The notes under the pieces were generated by a model. The model worked only from the letters and a program-made list of their open reading frames with translations. It was not told where the DNA came from and did no database searches. Positions 42,040 to 51,216 of a DNA stretch of 64,000 nt are shown here, one piece after another. How positions within the stretch are numbered: position 1 is the stretch's first letter; each line of letters starts with the position of its first letter. Origin of the DNA: Neisseria sp. 83E34 (lineage in GTDB: Bacteria > Pseudomonadota > Gammaproteobacteria > Burkholderiales > Neisseriaceae); NCBI RefSeq assembly GCF_001308015.1, contig NZ_LGYH01000002.1, positions 229,280 to 293,279 of the forward strand, given 5' to 3'. The position numbers were made by a program, and so were the translations under genes.

Positions 42040-43425
42040 ATGAAACTGTTTCAACGTATATTCGCCACGTTTTGCGCCGTAATTATCTGCGCCATATTCG
42101 TGGCGAGTTTTTCTTTCTGGGTGGTGCAAAATACCATTGCGGAAAACCATTTCAAGCAGCAGCGTGTGTTGGAAACAACGTTGCTCAACAGCATGATTTC
42201 GGCTTTCCGTGCGCGTGGTGCACAAGGTGCAAAAGACACATTAAAAGAGTGGAGCGAGCACCCGATTTCCAAAAACGTATACATGATTACCGGGGATAAC
42301 CGCAAAGACGTACTCGGCAGGTCGATAGACCCTAAAGTGGTCGAAACCATGCGGAACACGGCCATCAAGCAGGTAGATTTGGAGCACGCGCGCATTGAAT
42401 ACGACAGATGGGGCGAAGAATATTTATTCTTTGTGCGAGACTGGAAAACCCGCCAGCTTCAGCGCCCGACCAGCCCGCTGTTTATTCCTGGTTTGCCGCT
42501 CGAGCCGGTATGGCATGAAATTATTATTTTGAGCTTCATTTTTGTGGTCGGGTTGCTGCTGGCTTATATCTTGGCCAACAACATTACCAAACCTATCCGG
42601 ATTTTAGGCCGGGGTATGAACAGGCTGGCATCGGGTGATTTGGAAACACGTATTTCACAGCAAATGACCGATCGCGATGACGAATTATCCCAATTGGCAG
42701 ATCAGTTTGACAAAATGGCGCAGCAATTGCAGAAGCTGGTGGAAAAAGAGCGCCATCTCTTACACCATGTGTCACACGAAATGCGCTCGCCGCTTGCGCG
42801 CATGCAGGCGATTGTCGGGTTGATTCAGGCGCAGCCGAAAAAGCAGGACGAATATTTGCAGCGTTTGGAAAGTGAATTGGTGCGTATGGATGCGTTGGTG
42901 GGTGAGCTGTTGACCCTTTCCCGCCTTGAAACCGACAATATCACTATGGAAAAAGAAAATCTTGCACTGGTGCCGTTTTTACGCCACTTAGTGGAAGACA
43001 GCCAAGCTGTTGCGGAAAAAAACCAACAAACCGTGGCATTGGTGGTGGAAAAAGTGCCGGAAGATGCGAAACTTATGGCAAATGAAAGCTATCTGTACCG
43101 CGCATTCGATAATGTTATCCGCAACGCTATGAATTACAGCCCCGAAGGCAGCACGATTCAGGTAAAGATTTATCAGGATTCTAAAAACTGGATGGTGGAT
43201 ATAACCGATAATGGCCCGGGTGTGTCGGAAAACCAGTTGCCGCATATTTTCACTGCATTTTACCGTGCCGACAGCAGCGCCAATAAACAGGGCACTGGTT
43301 TGGGTCTTGCGCTGGCCAAACATATTATCGAGCAGCATTGCGGTAAGATTATGGCCAACAACATCAGCCCTAACGGCTTGCGGATCCGGTTTGTGCTGCC
43401 CAAGAAAGCAAAGGAATTGAAATAA
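42040..43425 (+). CDS. misS: Sensor histidine kinase MisS (CpxA-like)
   Basis: The membrane sensor for MisR. The 461-aa protein has a first helix (about residues 8-30), a periplasmic domain, and a second helix (about 165-185, IIILSFIFVVGLLLAYILA). A HAMP domain (ANNITKPIRILGRGMNRLASGDLETR) follows. The phospho-His motif is HHVSHEMRSPLARMQAI, followed by the ATPase domain with N-box NVIRNAMNYSPEGS, DNGPGVSENQLPHIFTAFYR and GTGLGLALAKHI. It forms a two-gene operon with misR. The ligand is unknown; the neighbouring dsbC and the nearby NlpE-like lipoprotein fit an envelope-stress role. Confidence 0.96.
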   Translation: MKLFQRIFATFCAVIICAIFVASFSFWVVQNTIAENHFKQQRVLETTLLNSMISAFRARGAQGAKDTLKEWSEHPISKNVYMITGDNRKDVLGRSIDPKVVETMRNTAIKQVDLEHARIEYDRWGEEYLFFVRDWKTRQLQRPTSPLFIPGLPLEPVWHEIIILSFIFVVGLLLAYILANNITKPIRILGRGMNRLASGDLETRISQQMTDRDDELSQLADQFDKMAQQLQKLVEKERHLLHHVSHEMRSPLARMQAIVGLIQAQPKKQDEYLQRLESELVRMDALVGELLTLSRLETDNITMEKENLALVPFLRHLVEDSQAVAEKNQQTVALVVEKVPEDAKLMANESYLYRAFDNVIRNAMNYSPEGSTIQVKIYQDSKNWMVDITDNGPGVSENQLPHIFTAFYRADSSANKQGTGLGLALAKHIIEQHCGKIMANNISPNGLRIRFVLPKKAKELK

Positions 43426-43450
43426 ACAAGCGATAACCGGATTTATGAAT

Positions 43451-43482
43451 AATGCCTGTCTGAACGCATTCAGACAGGCATT
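43451..43482. terminator. Inverted DUS pair between misS and dsbC
   Basis: AATGCCTGTCTGAA and complement with a tiny loop; lies between convergent genes and can end both transcripts. Confidence 0.78.
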
Positions 43483-43501
43483 GGCTTTATATATCGGTAT
43501 T

Positions 43502-44317
43502 TTATTTCTGATTATTTTTAAGTGCCTGCTCCAATTGGGCTTTGGGCGAATAACCGGCTTGTACTTTGCCGTTTGGGAAAATCACGGCCGGAGTGCCGGT
43601 AAAACCGAGCTGTTCGCCGAGAGAGGTGGTTTCGGCAATCGGATTATCGCATTCTGCCACTGAATCAGGCATCACGCCTTTGCGCATCCAGTTGGTCCAA
43701 GCAGCAGTGCGGTCTTTCTGGCACCAAATTTGAACTGATTTTTGATGTGCCTGCGGATGCAGGCTGGCAATCGGCATCATGAAATTGTAGATTGTGATGT
43801 CGGTCATTTGGCCGAACTCTCTTTCCAAGCGCTTGCAGAATGGGCAATCCGGATCGGAGAACACTGCAACTTTCAGTTTGCCGTTGCCGCGTACTTCTTT
43901 AATTGCCATCTCTAAGGGCAGGCTGGCGAAATCTACGCGGCTGATGTCGGCCATGCGCTCTTCAGTGAGGCTTTTGCGGCTTTTAAGATCGATTAAGTCG
44001 CCTACAAACATGTAGTCGGCTTTGGCATCGGTATAAATAATCTGATTCCCGGAAACCACCACTTCAAACAAACCTGCCATCGGCGTGGTTTGGATACTTT
44101 GCACTTTTAGCTTTTGGTTGCCGTAAGTTTGTTCCAGCTTGCTGCTGATGGCTTTTGCCGTTGCTTCGGGAACATTGCCTTTGGTAGCAACTTTGGTGTT
44201 TTTCTGGGGGCTGCTGGCCGCTTTATGAGCAGGCTGTGCGGAGCTGTCTGCCGTGGGTTGCCCGCAAGCCATCAGAGGCAGGAGTGCCAGCGAGATCAGG
44301 ATTTTCGATAAGTTCAT
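43502..44317 (-). CDS. dsbC: Thiol:disulfide interchange protein DsbC, lipoprotein form
   Basis: A periplasmic disulfide isomerase of the DsbC/DsbG type. The 271-aa protein has a dimerisation domain (about 45-120) and a thioredoxin domain with active-site CPFC at residues 158-161 (FSDPDCPFCKRLEREF) and the cis-Pro loop TGTPAVIFPNG. A second pair of cysteines follows (about 199 and 222). Its signal carries the lipobox LMAC with Cys18, so it is likely membrane-anchored, unlike soluble E. coli DsbC. Convergent with misRS. Confidence 0.94.
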   Translation of the reverse strand: MNLSKILISLALLPLMACGQPTADSSAQPAHKAASSPQKNTKVATKGNVPEATAKAISSKLEQTYGNQKLKVQSIQTTPMAGLFEVVVSGNQIIYTDAKADYMFVGDLIDLKSRKSLTEERMADISRVDFASLPLEMAIKEVRGNGKLKVAVFSDPDCPFCKRLEREFGQMTDITIYNFMMPIASLHPQAHQKSVQIWCQKDRTAAWTNWMRKGVMPDSVAECDNPIAETTSLGEQLGFTGTPAVIFPNGKVQAGYSPKAQLEQALKNNQK

Positions 44318-44487
44318 ATTGTTAAAGCTTTCAATCGTATCTTATTTCAAACGTGCAACATTATGCCTAAACCCTTGGGAGACACCAAGAAAATTTATGT
44401 AATTTAGCATATGGCGGTTGCCGGTAAGGCAGGTTTGTCAAAGGCTGCAACTTCATGCACAATGCCGTAATTGATTACGGAAACGCT

Positions 44488-45282
44488 ATGATGACCCCGA
44501 TTCTCGCTTTTGATATCGAAACCGTACCCGATGTGCGCGGCATACGGTTACTTTACGATTTGCCGGATGATATTCCTGATAACGATGTGGTGGCGTTTGC
44601 ACAACAAAAGCGGCGCGCCCAAACCGGCAATGATTTTATGCAGCTTCATCTGCATCAAGTAGTGGCGATTTCTTGCTGTATGCGCTGGGATGCGGAAAAG
44701 ATCCATATCGGCACCATAGGGGATGAGCATGACAGTGAAGAAACTGTTATTGCCAGATTTTTCGACCTGATTGAAACGCGTACGCCGCAATTGGTAAGCT
44801 GGAACGGCGGCGGCTTTGATTTGCCTGTATTGCACTATCGGGCCTTGATTCACGGTATTACCGCTGCGCGCTATTGGGACATGGGAGAGGGCGACTTTGG
44901 CGACAGCCGTGATTTCAAGTGGAATAACTACATCAGCCGCTACCATAACCGCCATTGCGATTTGATGGACTTGCTGGCGCTTTACCAGCCGCGCGCCAAT
45001 GTGCCGCTAGACGATATGGCCAAACTTTGCGGTTTCCCGGGTAAATTGGGCATGGACGGCAGCAAGGTTTGGGAAGCCTTTCAGACAGGCATGGTTAAAG
45101 CCATCCGTGATTATTGCGAAACCGATGCGGCCAACACTTATTTAATGTACCTGCGTTTCCGGCTGATGAGCGGCGCACTGGATGGCGATGAATATGAGCA
45201 GGAAATCCGTATTCTGCGCAATTATCTGAAAACACAGGAAGATAAGGAGCATTGGCGGGAATTTTTGGCCGCATGGCGGTAA
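44488..45282 (+). CDS. Predicted 3'-5' exonuclease (PolB exonuclease-like)
   Basis: A stand-alone DnaQ-fold 3'-5' exonuclease of the type related to B-family polymerase proofreading domains. The 264-aa protein shows the Exo motifs: ILAFDIETVPDV (Exo I, D-x-E), LVSWNGGGFDLPVL (Exo II, N-x-x-x-F-D), and IRDYCETDAANTYLMYL (Exo III, Y-C-x-x-D). ATG at 44488 with GGAAAC upstream is preferred to an ATG at 44455 that adds eleven unrelated residues. It may act in DNA repair; its target is unknown. A DUS is embedded near 45083. Confidence 0.87.
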   Translation: MMTPILAFDIETVPDVRGIRLLYDLPDDIPDNDVVAFAQQKRRAQTGNDFMQLHLHQVVAISCCMRWDAEKIHIGTIGDEHDSEETVIARFFDLIETRTPQLVSWNGGGFDLPVLHYRALIHGITAARYWDMGEGDFGDSRDFKWNNYISRYHNRHCDLMDLLALYQPRANVPLDDMAKLCGFPGKLGMDGSKVWEAFQTGMVKAIRDYCETDAANTYLMYLRFRLMSGALDGDEYEQEIRILRNYLKTQEDKEHWREFLAAWR

Positions 45283-45341
45283 AAAAGATGATGCCTGTCT
45301 GAACTCTGTGTGTGCCGTTTTTCAATTAAAACCAGATTGTT

Positions 45342-46223
45342 ATGTCTATCCAACCTATAAATCAAATTACCCTGATCGGCGTCGGCTTGATTGGCGGCTC
45401 GTTTGCGCTGGATCTCAAGCGCAAAGGTTTGGTGCGCCGCGTGGTTGGTGTGGACGTGAATAGGGAGAACCTTGAGCGTGCGCTTGAGCGTAAAGTGATT
45501 GATGAGATGGCGGAAGGCATCCGTCCACAGAGCATTGCCGGTTCGGATTTGGTGCTGATTGCAACGCCGGTGGCGACGTTGCCTGTGATTTGTACCGAGT
45601 TGGCGCCCCTGTTAAGTGCGCAAACCATAGTCAGTGATGTAGGCAGCACCAAGCAGTCGGCCATTCAGGCATTTGCCCGCTATTTGCCCGAGCATTTGCC
45701 CAATTGTGTGGCTGCGCATCCGATTGCCGGTTCAGACAGGCATGGTGCCTTGGCGGCCAAGTTTGGTTTGTATGAGGGTAAAAAGCTGATTCTGTGTCCG
45801 CACGAGCAACAAAATCCTGTTGCATTAGATTTGATGCAAAGTTTATGGCAGGCAGTGGGTGCACACACTTTTATCATGCCGGCAGAAGAGCATGATGCTA
45901 TTTTCGCAGCGGTTTCGCATATGCCTCATGTGTTGGCTTTTTCGTATGTGCACCAAATCAAAGACCATGCCGACGGGCAGCTTTACTTGGATTTTGCCGC
46001 ATCGGGCTTTCGCGATTTTACCCGCATCGCATCCAGCCATCCTGCTATCTGGACGGATATCTGCCTGGCTAACCGACAGGGTTTGCTCGACTTGATTGCG
46101 GGGCAGCGCGCCCAGTTGGATACGGTTCAACGTTTATTGGAAACGGGCGATTCTGAGAGCCTGTATCGCTATTTTGAAGAGGCTAAAGCAACACGGGATG
46201 ATTGGTTGGAGCAACAGGGCTGA
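45342..46223 (+). CDS. tyrA: Prephenate dehydrogenase
   Basis: TyrA converts prephenate to 4-hydroxyphenylpyruvate with NAD in tyrosine synthesis. The 293-aa protein is the monofunctional form: Rossmann GVGLIGGSFALDLKRKG at the start, DVGSTKQSAI, then PIAGSDRHGALAAKFGLYEGKKLIL with the catalytic His and the substrate site, and FAAVSHMPHVLAFSYV. There is no chorismate mutase domain. The codons for GSDRHG are a DUS (45730-45742). It is 59 bases after the exonuclease gene. Confidence 0.95.
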   Translation: MSIQPINQITLIGVGLIGGSFALDLKRKGLVRRVVGVDVNRENLERALERKVIDEMAEGIRPQSIAGSDLVLIATPVATLPVICTELAPLLSAQTIVSDVGSTKQSAIQAFARYLPEHLPNCVAAHPIAGSDRHGALAAKFGLYEGKKLILCPHEQQNPVALDLMQSLWQAVGAHTFIMPAEEHDAIFAAVSHMPHVLAFSYVHQIKDHADGQLYLDFAASGFRDFTRIASSHPAIWTDICLANRQGLLDLIAGQRAQLDTVQRLLETGDSESLYRYFEEAKATRDDWLEQQG

Positions 46224-46251
46224 TATACGGTAAAAGATTTAGGCTATTAAG

Positions 46252-46302
46252 AATGCCTGTCTGAAAGCATTGGATTCGTAAACATGTTTTCAGACAGGCA
46301 TT
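46252..46302. terminator. Inverted DUS pair between tyrA and asd
   Basis: AATGCCTGTCTGAAA and complement around a 21-base loop; serves both convergent genes. Confidence 0.7.
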
Positions 46303-46320
46303 GGCTTTTGCGGTATCGGT

Positions 46321-47439
46321 TTACAGCTGTTTGCCCAATACAATATTCAGAATACGGCGGATAGGCTCCGCTGCGCCCCACAATAACTGGTCGCCTACGG
46401 TAAAGGCGCTGATGTATTCGCCGCCCATAGCCAGTTTGCGGATACGACCGACCGGTACGGTTAAAGTGCCGGTAACGGCAGCGGGTGTCAGCTCGTTAAT
46501 CGAAGCTTCTTTTTCATTCGGCACTACTTTTACCCAATCATTTGCACCGGCCAATAATTGTTCGATTTCGGCTACCAATAAATCTTTTTTCAGCTTCAAA
46601 GTAATCGCTTGGCTGTGGCAGCGCATTGCTCCGACACGTATACATAGGCCGTCAATTATCGTCGGATTGTCGGAATTGCCCAAAATTTTATTGGTTTCCA
46701 CATCGCCTTTCCATTCTTCTTTAGACTGGCCGTTGCCCAAATCGGCATCGATCCACGGAATCAGGCTGCCGGCCAGCGGTACGCCGAAGTTGGCTTTGGG
46801 ATAGGCTTCGCTGCGCAGGAAATCGGAAACTTTGCGGTCGATATCCAGAATTGCGCTGGCTGGGTTTGCCAATTCGTCAGCTACTTGGTGATGGATGGCG
46901 CCCATGCCGCTGATAAGTTCGCGCATGTTTTTTGCTCCCGCGCCGGAAGCGGCTTGATAAGTCATGCTGGTAGCCCATTCAACCAAATTGTTTTGAAACA
47001 GGCCGCCCAGCGCCATCAGCATCAGCGATACGGTGCAGTTGCCGCCAATGTAGTTTTTCACGCCGTTTTTGAGGCCGGCATCAATTACATTGCGGTTCAC
47101 AGGGTCGAGTACGATAATGGCATCATCATTCATGCGAAGTGCAGAAGCGGCATCAATCCAATAGCCGTTCCAACCGCTTTCGCGCAAAGGCGGATACACG
47201 GATTTTGTATAGTCGCCACCTTGGCAGGTAACGATAATATCCATGCGCGCCAGCTCTTCGATATTGTTGGCGTCCAACAGTGTTTTGGCTGCTTGGCCAA
47301 AATCAGGGGCAGGGCCGCCCACGTTGGAGGTGGTGAAGAAAAAGGCTTCTTTGATATCGGCAAAATCGTTTTCTTCTTGCATGCGCTGCATCAAAACAGA
47401 ACCGACCATGCCGCGCCAGCCGATAAAACCTACTTTCAT
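46321..47439 (-). CDS. asd: Aspartate-semialdehyde dehydrogenase
   Basis: Asd reduces aspartyl phosphate to aspartate semialdehyde, a branch point to lysine/diaminopimelate, threonine and methionine. The 372-aa protein is the Gram-negative type: [28 protein letters not shown], catalytic Cys in [15 protein letters not shown], and [16 protein letters not shown], plus C-terminal [18 protein letters not shown] with the His base. AGGAG precedes the start. Monocistronic. Confidence 0.96.
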   Translation of the reverse strand: MKVGFIGWRGMVGSVLMQRMQEENDFADIKEAFFFTTSNVGGPAPDFGQAAKTLLDANNIEELARMDIIVTCQGGDYTKSVYPPLRESGWNGYWIDAASALRMNDDAIIVLDPVNRNVIDAGLKNGVKNYIGGNCTVSLMLMALGGLFQNNLVEWATSMTYQAASGAGAKNMRELISGMGAIHHQVADELANPASAILDIDRKVSDFLRSEAYPKANFGVPLAGSLIPWIDADLGNGQSKEEWKGDVETNKILGNSDNPTIIDGLCIRVGAMRCHSQAITLKLKKDLLVAEIEQLLAGANDWVKVVPNEKEASINELTPAAVTGTLTVPVGRIRKLAMGGEYISAFTVGDQLLWGAAEPIRRILNIVLGKQL

Positions 47440-47616
47440 TTATGTGCTCCTCAAGAATATGCAGATGTTAATATTTCCGAAAATCAGACAAATATACTCT
47501 TTATAGAGTGGGGGTTCAATAGCGAAATAAATGGAACAGAAAAAAGAAAAAATAAGGTAAATAAAAAACCGCATAATGCGGCTTCAGAATAAGCTTAGAT
47601 TTGTATTAGTTGATTA

Positions 47617-47922
47617 TTATGGTTCACATTTAATAATGCGTTGCATAGTTGAATAACCTGAAGGTAGCTTTTGGTTATTATAATTAAATGTTTGATTATG
47701 AAATTTTGAGGCATCGGTGGTTTCATAACGATAGCCATTAGCGCAGAGTTTCTTGGCTTTCTTGTCAATAATATTTTCTAGGGTCTGCTCTTTTGCAAAT
47801 ATGTTGCCGCTTGATTCGAGCATATAACGCCCGTTTCCCAATTCTTTAGCTCGTGCAGGAAGCATTTGTGCGCAAGCAGTAAGACCAAAAGAAACCAGGG
47901 TTAGTAATAGTATTGTTTTCAT
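47617..47922 (-). CDS. Small hypothetical lipoprotein
   Basis: A 101-aa lipoprotein precursor: signal MKTILLLTLVSFGLTAC with lipidated Cys17 (lipobox LTAC). A short domain follows: GNGRYMLESSGNIFAKEQTLENIIDKKAKKLCANGYRYE and a final RIIKCEP. Two cysteines (about 60 and 99) could pair. This resembles a class of small bacterial lipoproteins of unknown role. It lies alone between asd and a terminator, with its promoter in 47923-47971. Confidence 0.78.
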   Translation of the reverse strand: MKTILLLTLVSFGLTACAQMLPARAKELGNGRYMLESSGNIFAKEQTLENIIDKKAKKLCANGYRYETTDASKFHNQTFNYNNQKLPSGYSTMQRIIKCEP

Positions 47923-47971
47923 GATGAATTTAAATGTGCAAGATACGTAAGAAAGTTTTCTATTTTAATTG

Positions 47972-48001
47972 AAAACCGCCTGAAAATTTTCAGGCGGTTT
48001 T
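47972..48001 (-). terminator. Terminator behind tRNA-Phe
   Basis: AAAACCGCCTGAAAA and TTTTCAGGCGGTTTT form a perfect 30-base palindrome followed by T-rich sequence in both directions. It lies 60 bases beyond the tRNA-Phe 3' end on the minus strand. Confidence 0.82.
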
Positions 48002-48060
48002 GTATTTTTTCTATATGCTATAAAGACTAACTTTACAAGGTAAGTGAAGTCATTATTTTT

Positions 48061-48136
<76 letters not shown>

Positions 48137-48328
48137 GCTGTGTGAAGAAGGGGTATTAAACCATACCTGCTACATTTGTTCAATATCTGTGTTGTGCTTT
48201 TTTTACAAATAATTATTTTATATGGGATAAAAGTTAGCGCGGTAGCCGGCTGGGTGAAGTTTTTGATAAATCTTAGGAGCAATCGGGTAGAATGTTTATT
48301 ACGAAAATATTTTCCGGAAGCAGGTTTT

Positions 48329-49729
48329 ATGATGTTTCAAACCACTCTTGTTTGGTTCCGCAATGATTTACGGGTGTTTGACCATACTGCTTTGCAGGAA
48401 GCTGTCCGGCTCGGTTTGCCTGTGGTGGGTTTATATGTGTTTGAGCCAGGAGAGAACGTGCATTCTGAGGGTGGTAGGCGCAGGCGGGTTTTTGTGCATC
48501 AATGCCTGTCGGAACTGCAAAGCAGGCTTGCTGAAAAAAGTGTGCCGCTGTTTGTGACTATCGGTTTGGCAGAGCAGGATGTGCCGGCTTTTGCACGGGA
48601 AATTGATGCTGCTTATGTAGTGTGCGCAGGTGCAGACGAACCGGAAGCTGTGAATCAGGAAAATATGATTGCTGCACGGTTGATTGGGGATGGGTGCCGG
48701 TTTAAGACAGTAAATGATCATGTGTTGCTGTCGAAATTTATGCTGGTGGATTCGGAAAGCCGTCCTTATACGGATTTTCAGATGTATCGGGAAGCTTGGC
48801 TGACGGCGTCTGTCGGAATGGTTTGGCAGGCAGCTGATGATTGGCAGACATTGGCTCGGTTGCAGACAGGCCTGTCTGAAAATTTGAAAATAGCTCCTGA
48901 AATACCGTCTTTGGCGCAACTGGGTGTGGCGGATCAATCGGTGATATTTGCCGGTGGTGAGCAAGCGGCTGATAAGCTCTTAGCAGAGTTTCTGCTGCGA
49001 ATGGATGATTACCATCCTGCGCAAGGTTTGTCTGTGAAATGCAATGAATCACAGCTTTGGCCATATTTGCGTTTTGGCGTGTTGTCTGTGCGCTATGTGG
49101 TTGATTTGATGAAAAATAAAAGGGATTCTGGAGCTGGTTTGCGGCTGGATGCTTTAATAAGGCGGGAGTTTTACCACCAGCTTATTTATCATTATCCGAA
49201 TGTGTTGCGAGAGAGCTTTAATCCGAAATATCGGAATATAGCTTGGGAAAATAATCCTGCCTATTTTGGCGCATGGCAGCAAGGGCAAACGGGTTATCCT
49301 TTGTTGGACGCTTCGATGCGCTACCTTAATCAAACAGGTTATTTGCCGGATGAGTTGCGCAGCTATGCCGCTGCTTTTCTAACTCAGATTTTATTGTGTG
49401 ATTGGCGCTTGGGAGAAGCTTATTTTGCCGGCCAATTATTGGATTTTGATTTGGCTGTGAATAATGGTAGCTGGCAGGATGCAGCGGGTGTGGGTACTAA
49501 GGCGTTTCGGCCTGAGCAGATGATGCATCCGGTATTTGCGGCGCAGAAGCTGGATCCGGCCGGTCAAATAATCCGCCGCTATATTCCTGAATTGGCTCAT
49601 ATGCCGAAAGATTTTATTCATATGCCGTGGCTGGCAAAGGGCAGCATCAATACGAATAACTATCCTGATCCTATTGTGGACTATGCGGGTCAAAGGGAAA
49701 AGGCGCTTGCGTTATATGAAGCTGGTTAA
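48329..49729 (+). CDS. phrB: Photolyase/cryptochrome-family protein PhrB
   Basis: A class I DNA photolyase homologue of 466 aa. The N-terminal alpha/beta domain begins TTLVWFRNDLRVFDHTAL. The FAD domain has LIRREFYHQLIYHYPNVL, AWQQGQTGYPLLDASMRYLNQTGYLP and LDFDLAVNNGSWQDAAGVGTKAF. Active CPD photolyases normally read WREF in the first and NNGGWQWAA in the last; here these are RREF and NNGSWQDAA, losing two tryptophans. The gonococcal orthologue is reported not to photoreactivate, and these changes fit a loss of that activity. The ATG at 48329 is chosen; the frame is open to 48176. A DUS-like segment encodes TGLSEN. Confidence 0.88.
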   Translation: MMFQTTLVWFRNDLRVFDHTALQEAVRLGLPVVGLYVFEPGENVHSEGGRRRRVFVHQCLSELQSRLAEKSVPLFVTIGLAEQDVPAFAREIDAAYVVCAGADEPEAVNQENMIAARLIGDGCRFKTVNDHVLLSKFMLVDSESRPYTDFQMYREAWLTASVGMVWQAADDWQTLARLQTGLSENLKIAPEIPSLAQLGVADQSVIFAGGEQAADKLLAEFLLRMDDYHPAQGLSVKCNESQLWPYLRFGVLSVRYVVDLMKNKRDSGAGLRLDALIRREFYHQLIYHYPNVLRESFNPKYRNIAWENNPAYFGAWQQGQTGYPLLDASMRYLNQTGYLPDELRSYAAAFLTQILLCDWRLGEAYFAGQLLDFDLAVNNGSWQDAAGVGTKAFRPEQMMHPVFAAQKLDPAGQIIRRYIPELAHMPKDFIHMPWLAKGSINTNNYPDPIVDYAGQREKALALYEAG

Positions 49730-49771
49730 GTTTCACAGCCATAGCGGATTTTTGAAATGGGATACAATCTG

Positions 49772-49803
49772 TGCCTGTCTGAAAACTATTTTTCAGACAG
49801 GCA
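49772..49803 (+). terminator. Inverted DUS pair behind phrB
   Basis: TGCCTGTCTGAAAA and complement around ACTATT, followed by TTTTT, 42 bases after the phrB stop codon. Confidence 0.8.
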
Positions 49804-49867
49804 TTTTTATTATGGCAACTATTTGCTGCTTTATATCAGAAATAAGTTTTTCCAATATGGAAAAGTG

Positions 49868-49900
49868 AATGCCTGTCTGAAAAAGTTTCAGACAGGCATT
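49868..49900 (-). terminator. Inverted DUS pair behind ntrX
   Basis: AATGCCTGTCTGAAA and complement 15 bases beyond the ntrX stop; with the preceding pair, each of the two convergent transcripts has its own hairpin. Confidence 0.78.
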
Positions 49901-49914
49901 TATTGTGTGAGGGT

Positions 49915-51216
49915 TTATTCTTCGCCGTTCTCTCCGGCTTCTTCTGCTTTACCGGAGTTTTGACGGCGGGAGAAGTTGATTTTCAGCTGTTTCAGTTTTC
50001 GGTAGAGGTGGGTGCGCTCTAAACCGACTTTTTGGGCAACGCGGCTCATATTTTGGCCTTCTTGGGCAATATGGTATTCGAAATAGCGGCGTTCGACTTC
50101 TTCGCGTAATTCCCTTAGCGGCAGATTGAAGTTGAAGCCGCCAATGATTTCGGGTGATTGGTTGCTGGAAAATTGGCCTAAGATTTCCATTACGGCTGGC
50201 TCGTCCACCTCGTTTTGATCGGCAGTCAGCGTAAGGTTTTTCACGATATTGCGCAATTGGTCGTAATTGCCGGGCCATTCGTATTGGCGCAGAGCATTCA
50301 GAGCGGCTGCGCTGAATTTAACCGGTGGAATCTTCTGCGTTTCTGCCAATTCCGTGATGATAGTGTCAACCAAAAATGGAATGTCATCGGCTTGTGCGCG
50401 CAAAGGCGGAATATGGATGACGTGTTTTTCCAGTGCGGCAGCCAATTTGCAGTCAGGATTGTTTTCCCGCAGGCTTTCAAACGGGGTGCTGCAAGAGCAA
50501 ATGATACGGGTGTTGTAACGGTCGGTTTTACTGATTAAAAACGCTATGCCTTGCTGGATATTGCGGCTGTATTGCGAAATATCGCCTAAATACAATACGC
50601 CGTTAGCAGCTTTTTGCAGCAATTCCATAGGGGTGTCGACAATATGTTCGGTTTTGCTGGGTTCCACCCAAGGCGTGTTATTTTTGTGGAAATATCGCGC
50701 TACCAGCCCGAAAGGGGAGCCGGCTTCACCGTTTAATAAAATAGGGATATTCTGCTTGGCAGTGGCTTCCAAGGTTTGATTTAGTTCTTGGATAGCAGGG
50801 CTGTTGCCGAGTTTGTCAAATGATAAACCTGATGCAGCCTGCATTTCGCTGTATTTTAAGGCGCGCTCAACGGTGGCGAGAAGGCGTTTTAAAGCAATGG
50901 GTTTTTCTAAAAAATCCAGAGCGCCGATTTTGGTGGCTTCTACAGCGGTATCAATGCTGGCATGACCGCTCATCATTACTACCGGCATGTTGAGTTGGCC
51001 GTTTTTCGACCATTCTTTCAGTAAGGTAATGCCGTCACAATCGGGCATCCAGATATCCAGCAGCACCATGGCAGGGCGGATTTGATTGCGCAGGCGGCGG
51101 GCTTCTTCGGCATTTTCAGCCAAAGCTACCGTGTGGCCTTCGTCTTGTAAAATGTCTGACAGTAAGTCGCGGATGCCGATTTCGTCATCTACGATTAAGA
51201 TATCGCTACTTCTCAT
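49915..51216 (-). CDS. ntrX: NtrX-type response regulator with degenerate sigma-54 domain
   Basis: The regulator partner of NtrY, reported in gonococcus to act on respiratory genes. The 433-aa protein has a receiver domain with Asp54 (VLLDIWMPDCDG) and Lys in FLEKPIALKRLL. A central AAA+-like domain and a Fis-type HTH end (MSRVAQKVGLERTHLYRKLKQLKI) follow. The central domain has lost key parts: Walker A reads GEAGSPFG instead of GESGTGKE, the GAFTGA loop is absent, and Walker B is GVLYLGDIS without the DE pair. It probably binds DNA but cannot drive sigma-54. The start overlaps the ntrY stop by one base. Confidence 0.92.
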   Translation of the reverse strand: MRSSDILIVDDEIGIRDLLSDILQDEGHTVALAENAEEARRLRNQIRPAMVLLDIWMPDCDGITLLKEWSKNGQLNMPVVMMSGHASIDTAVEATKIGALDFLEKPIALKRLLATVERALKYSEMQAASGLSFDKLGNSPAIQELNQTLEATAKQNIPILLNGEAGSPFGLVARYFHKNNTPWVEPSKTEHIVDTPMELLQKAANGVLYLGDISQYSRNIQQGIAFLISKTDRYNTRIICSCSTPFESLRENNPDCKLAAALEKHVIHIPPLRAQADDIPFLVDTIITELAETQKIPPVKFSAAALNALRQYEWPGNYDQLRNIVKNLTLTADQNEVDEPAVMEILGQFSSNQSPEIIGGFNFNLPLRELREEVERRYFEYHIAQEGQNMSRVAQKVGLERTHLYRKLKQLKINFSRRQNSGKAEEAGENGEE

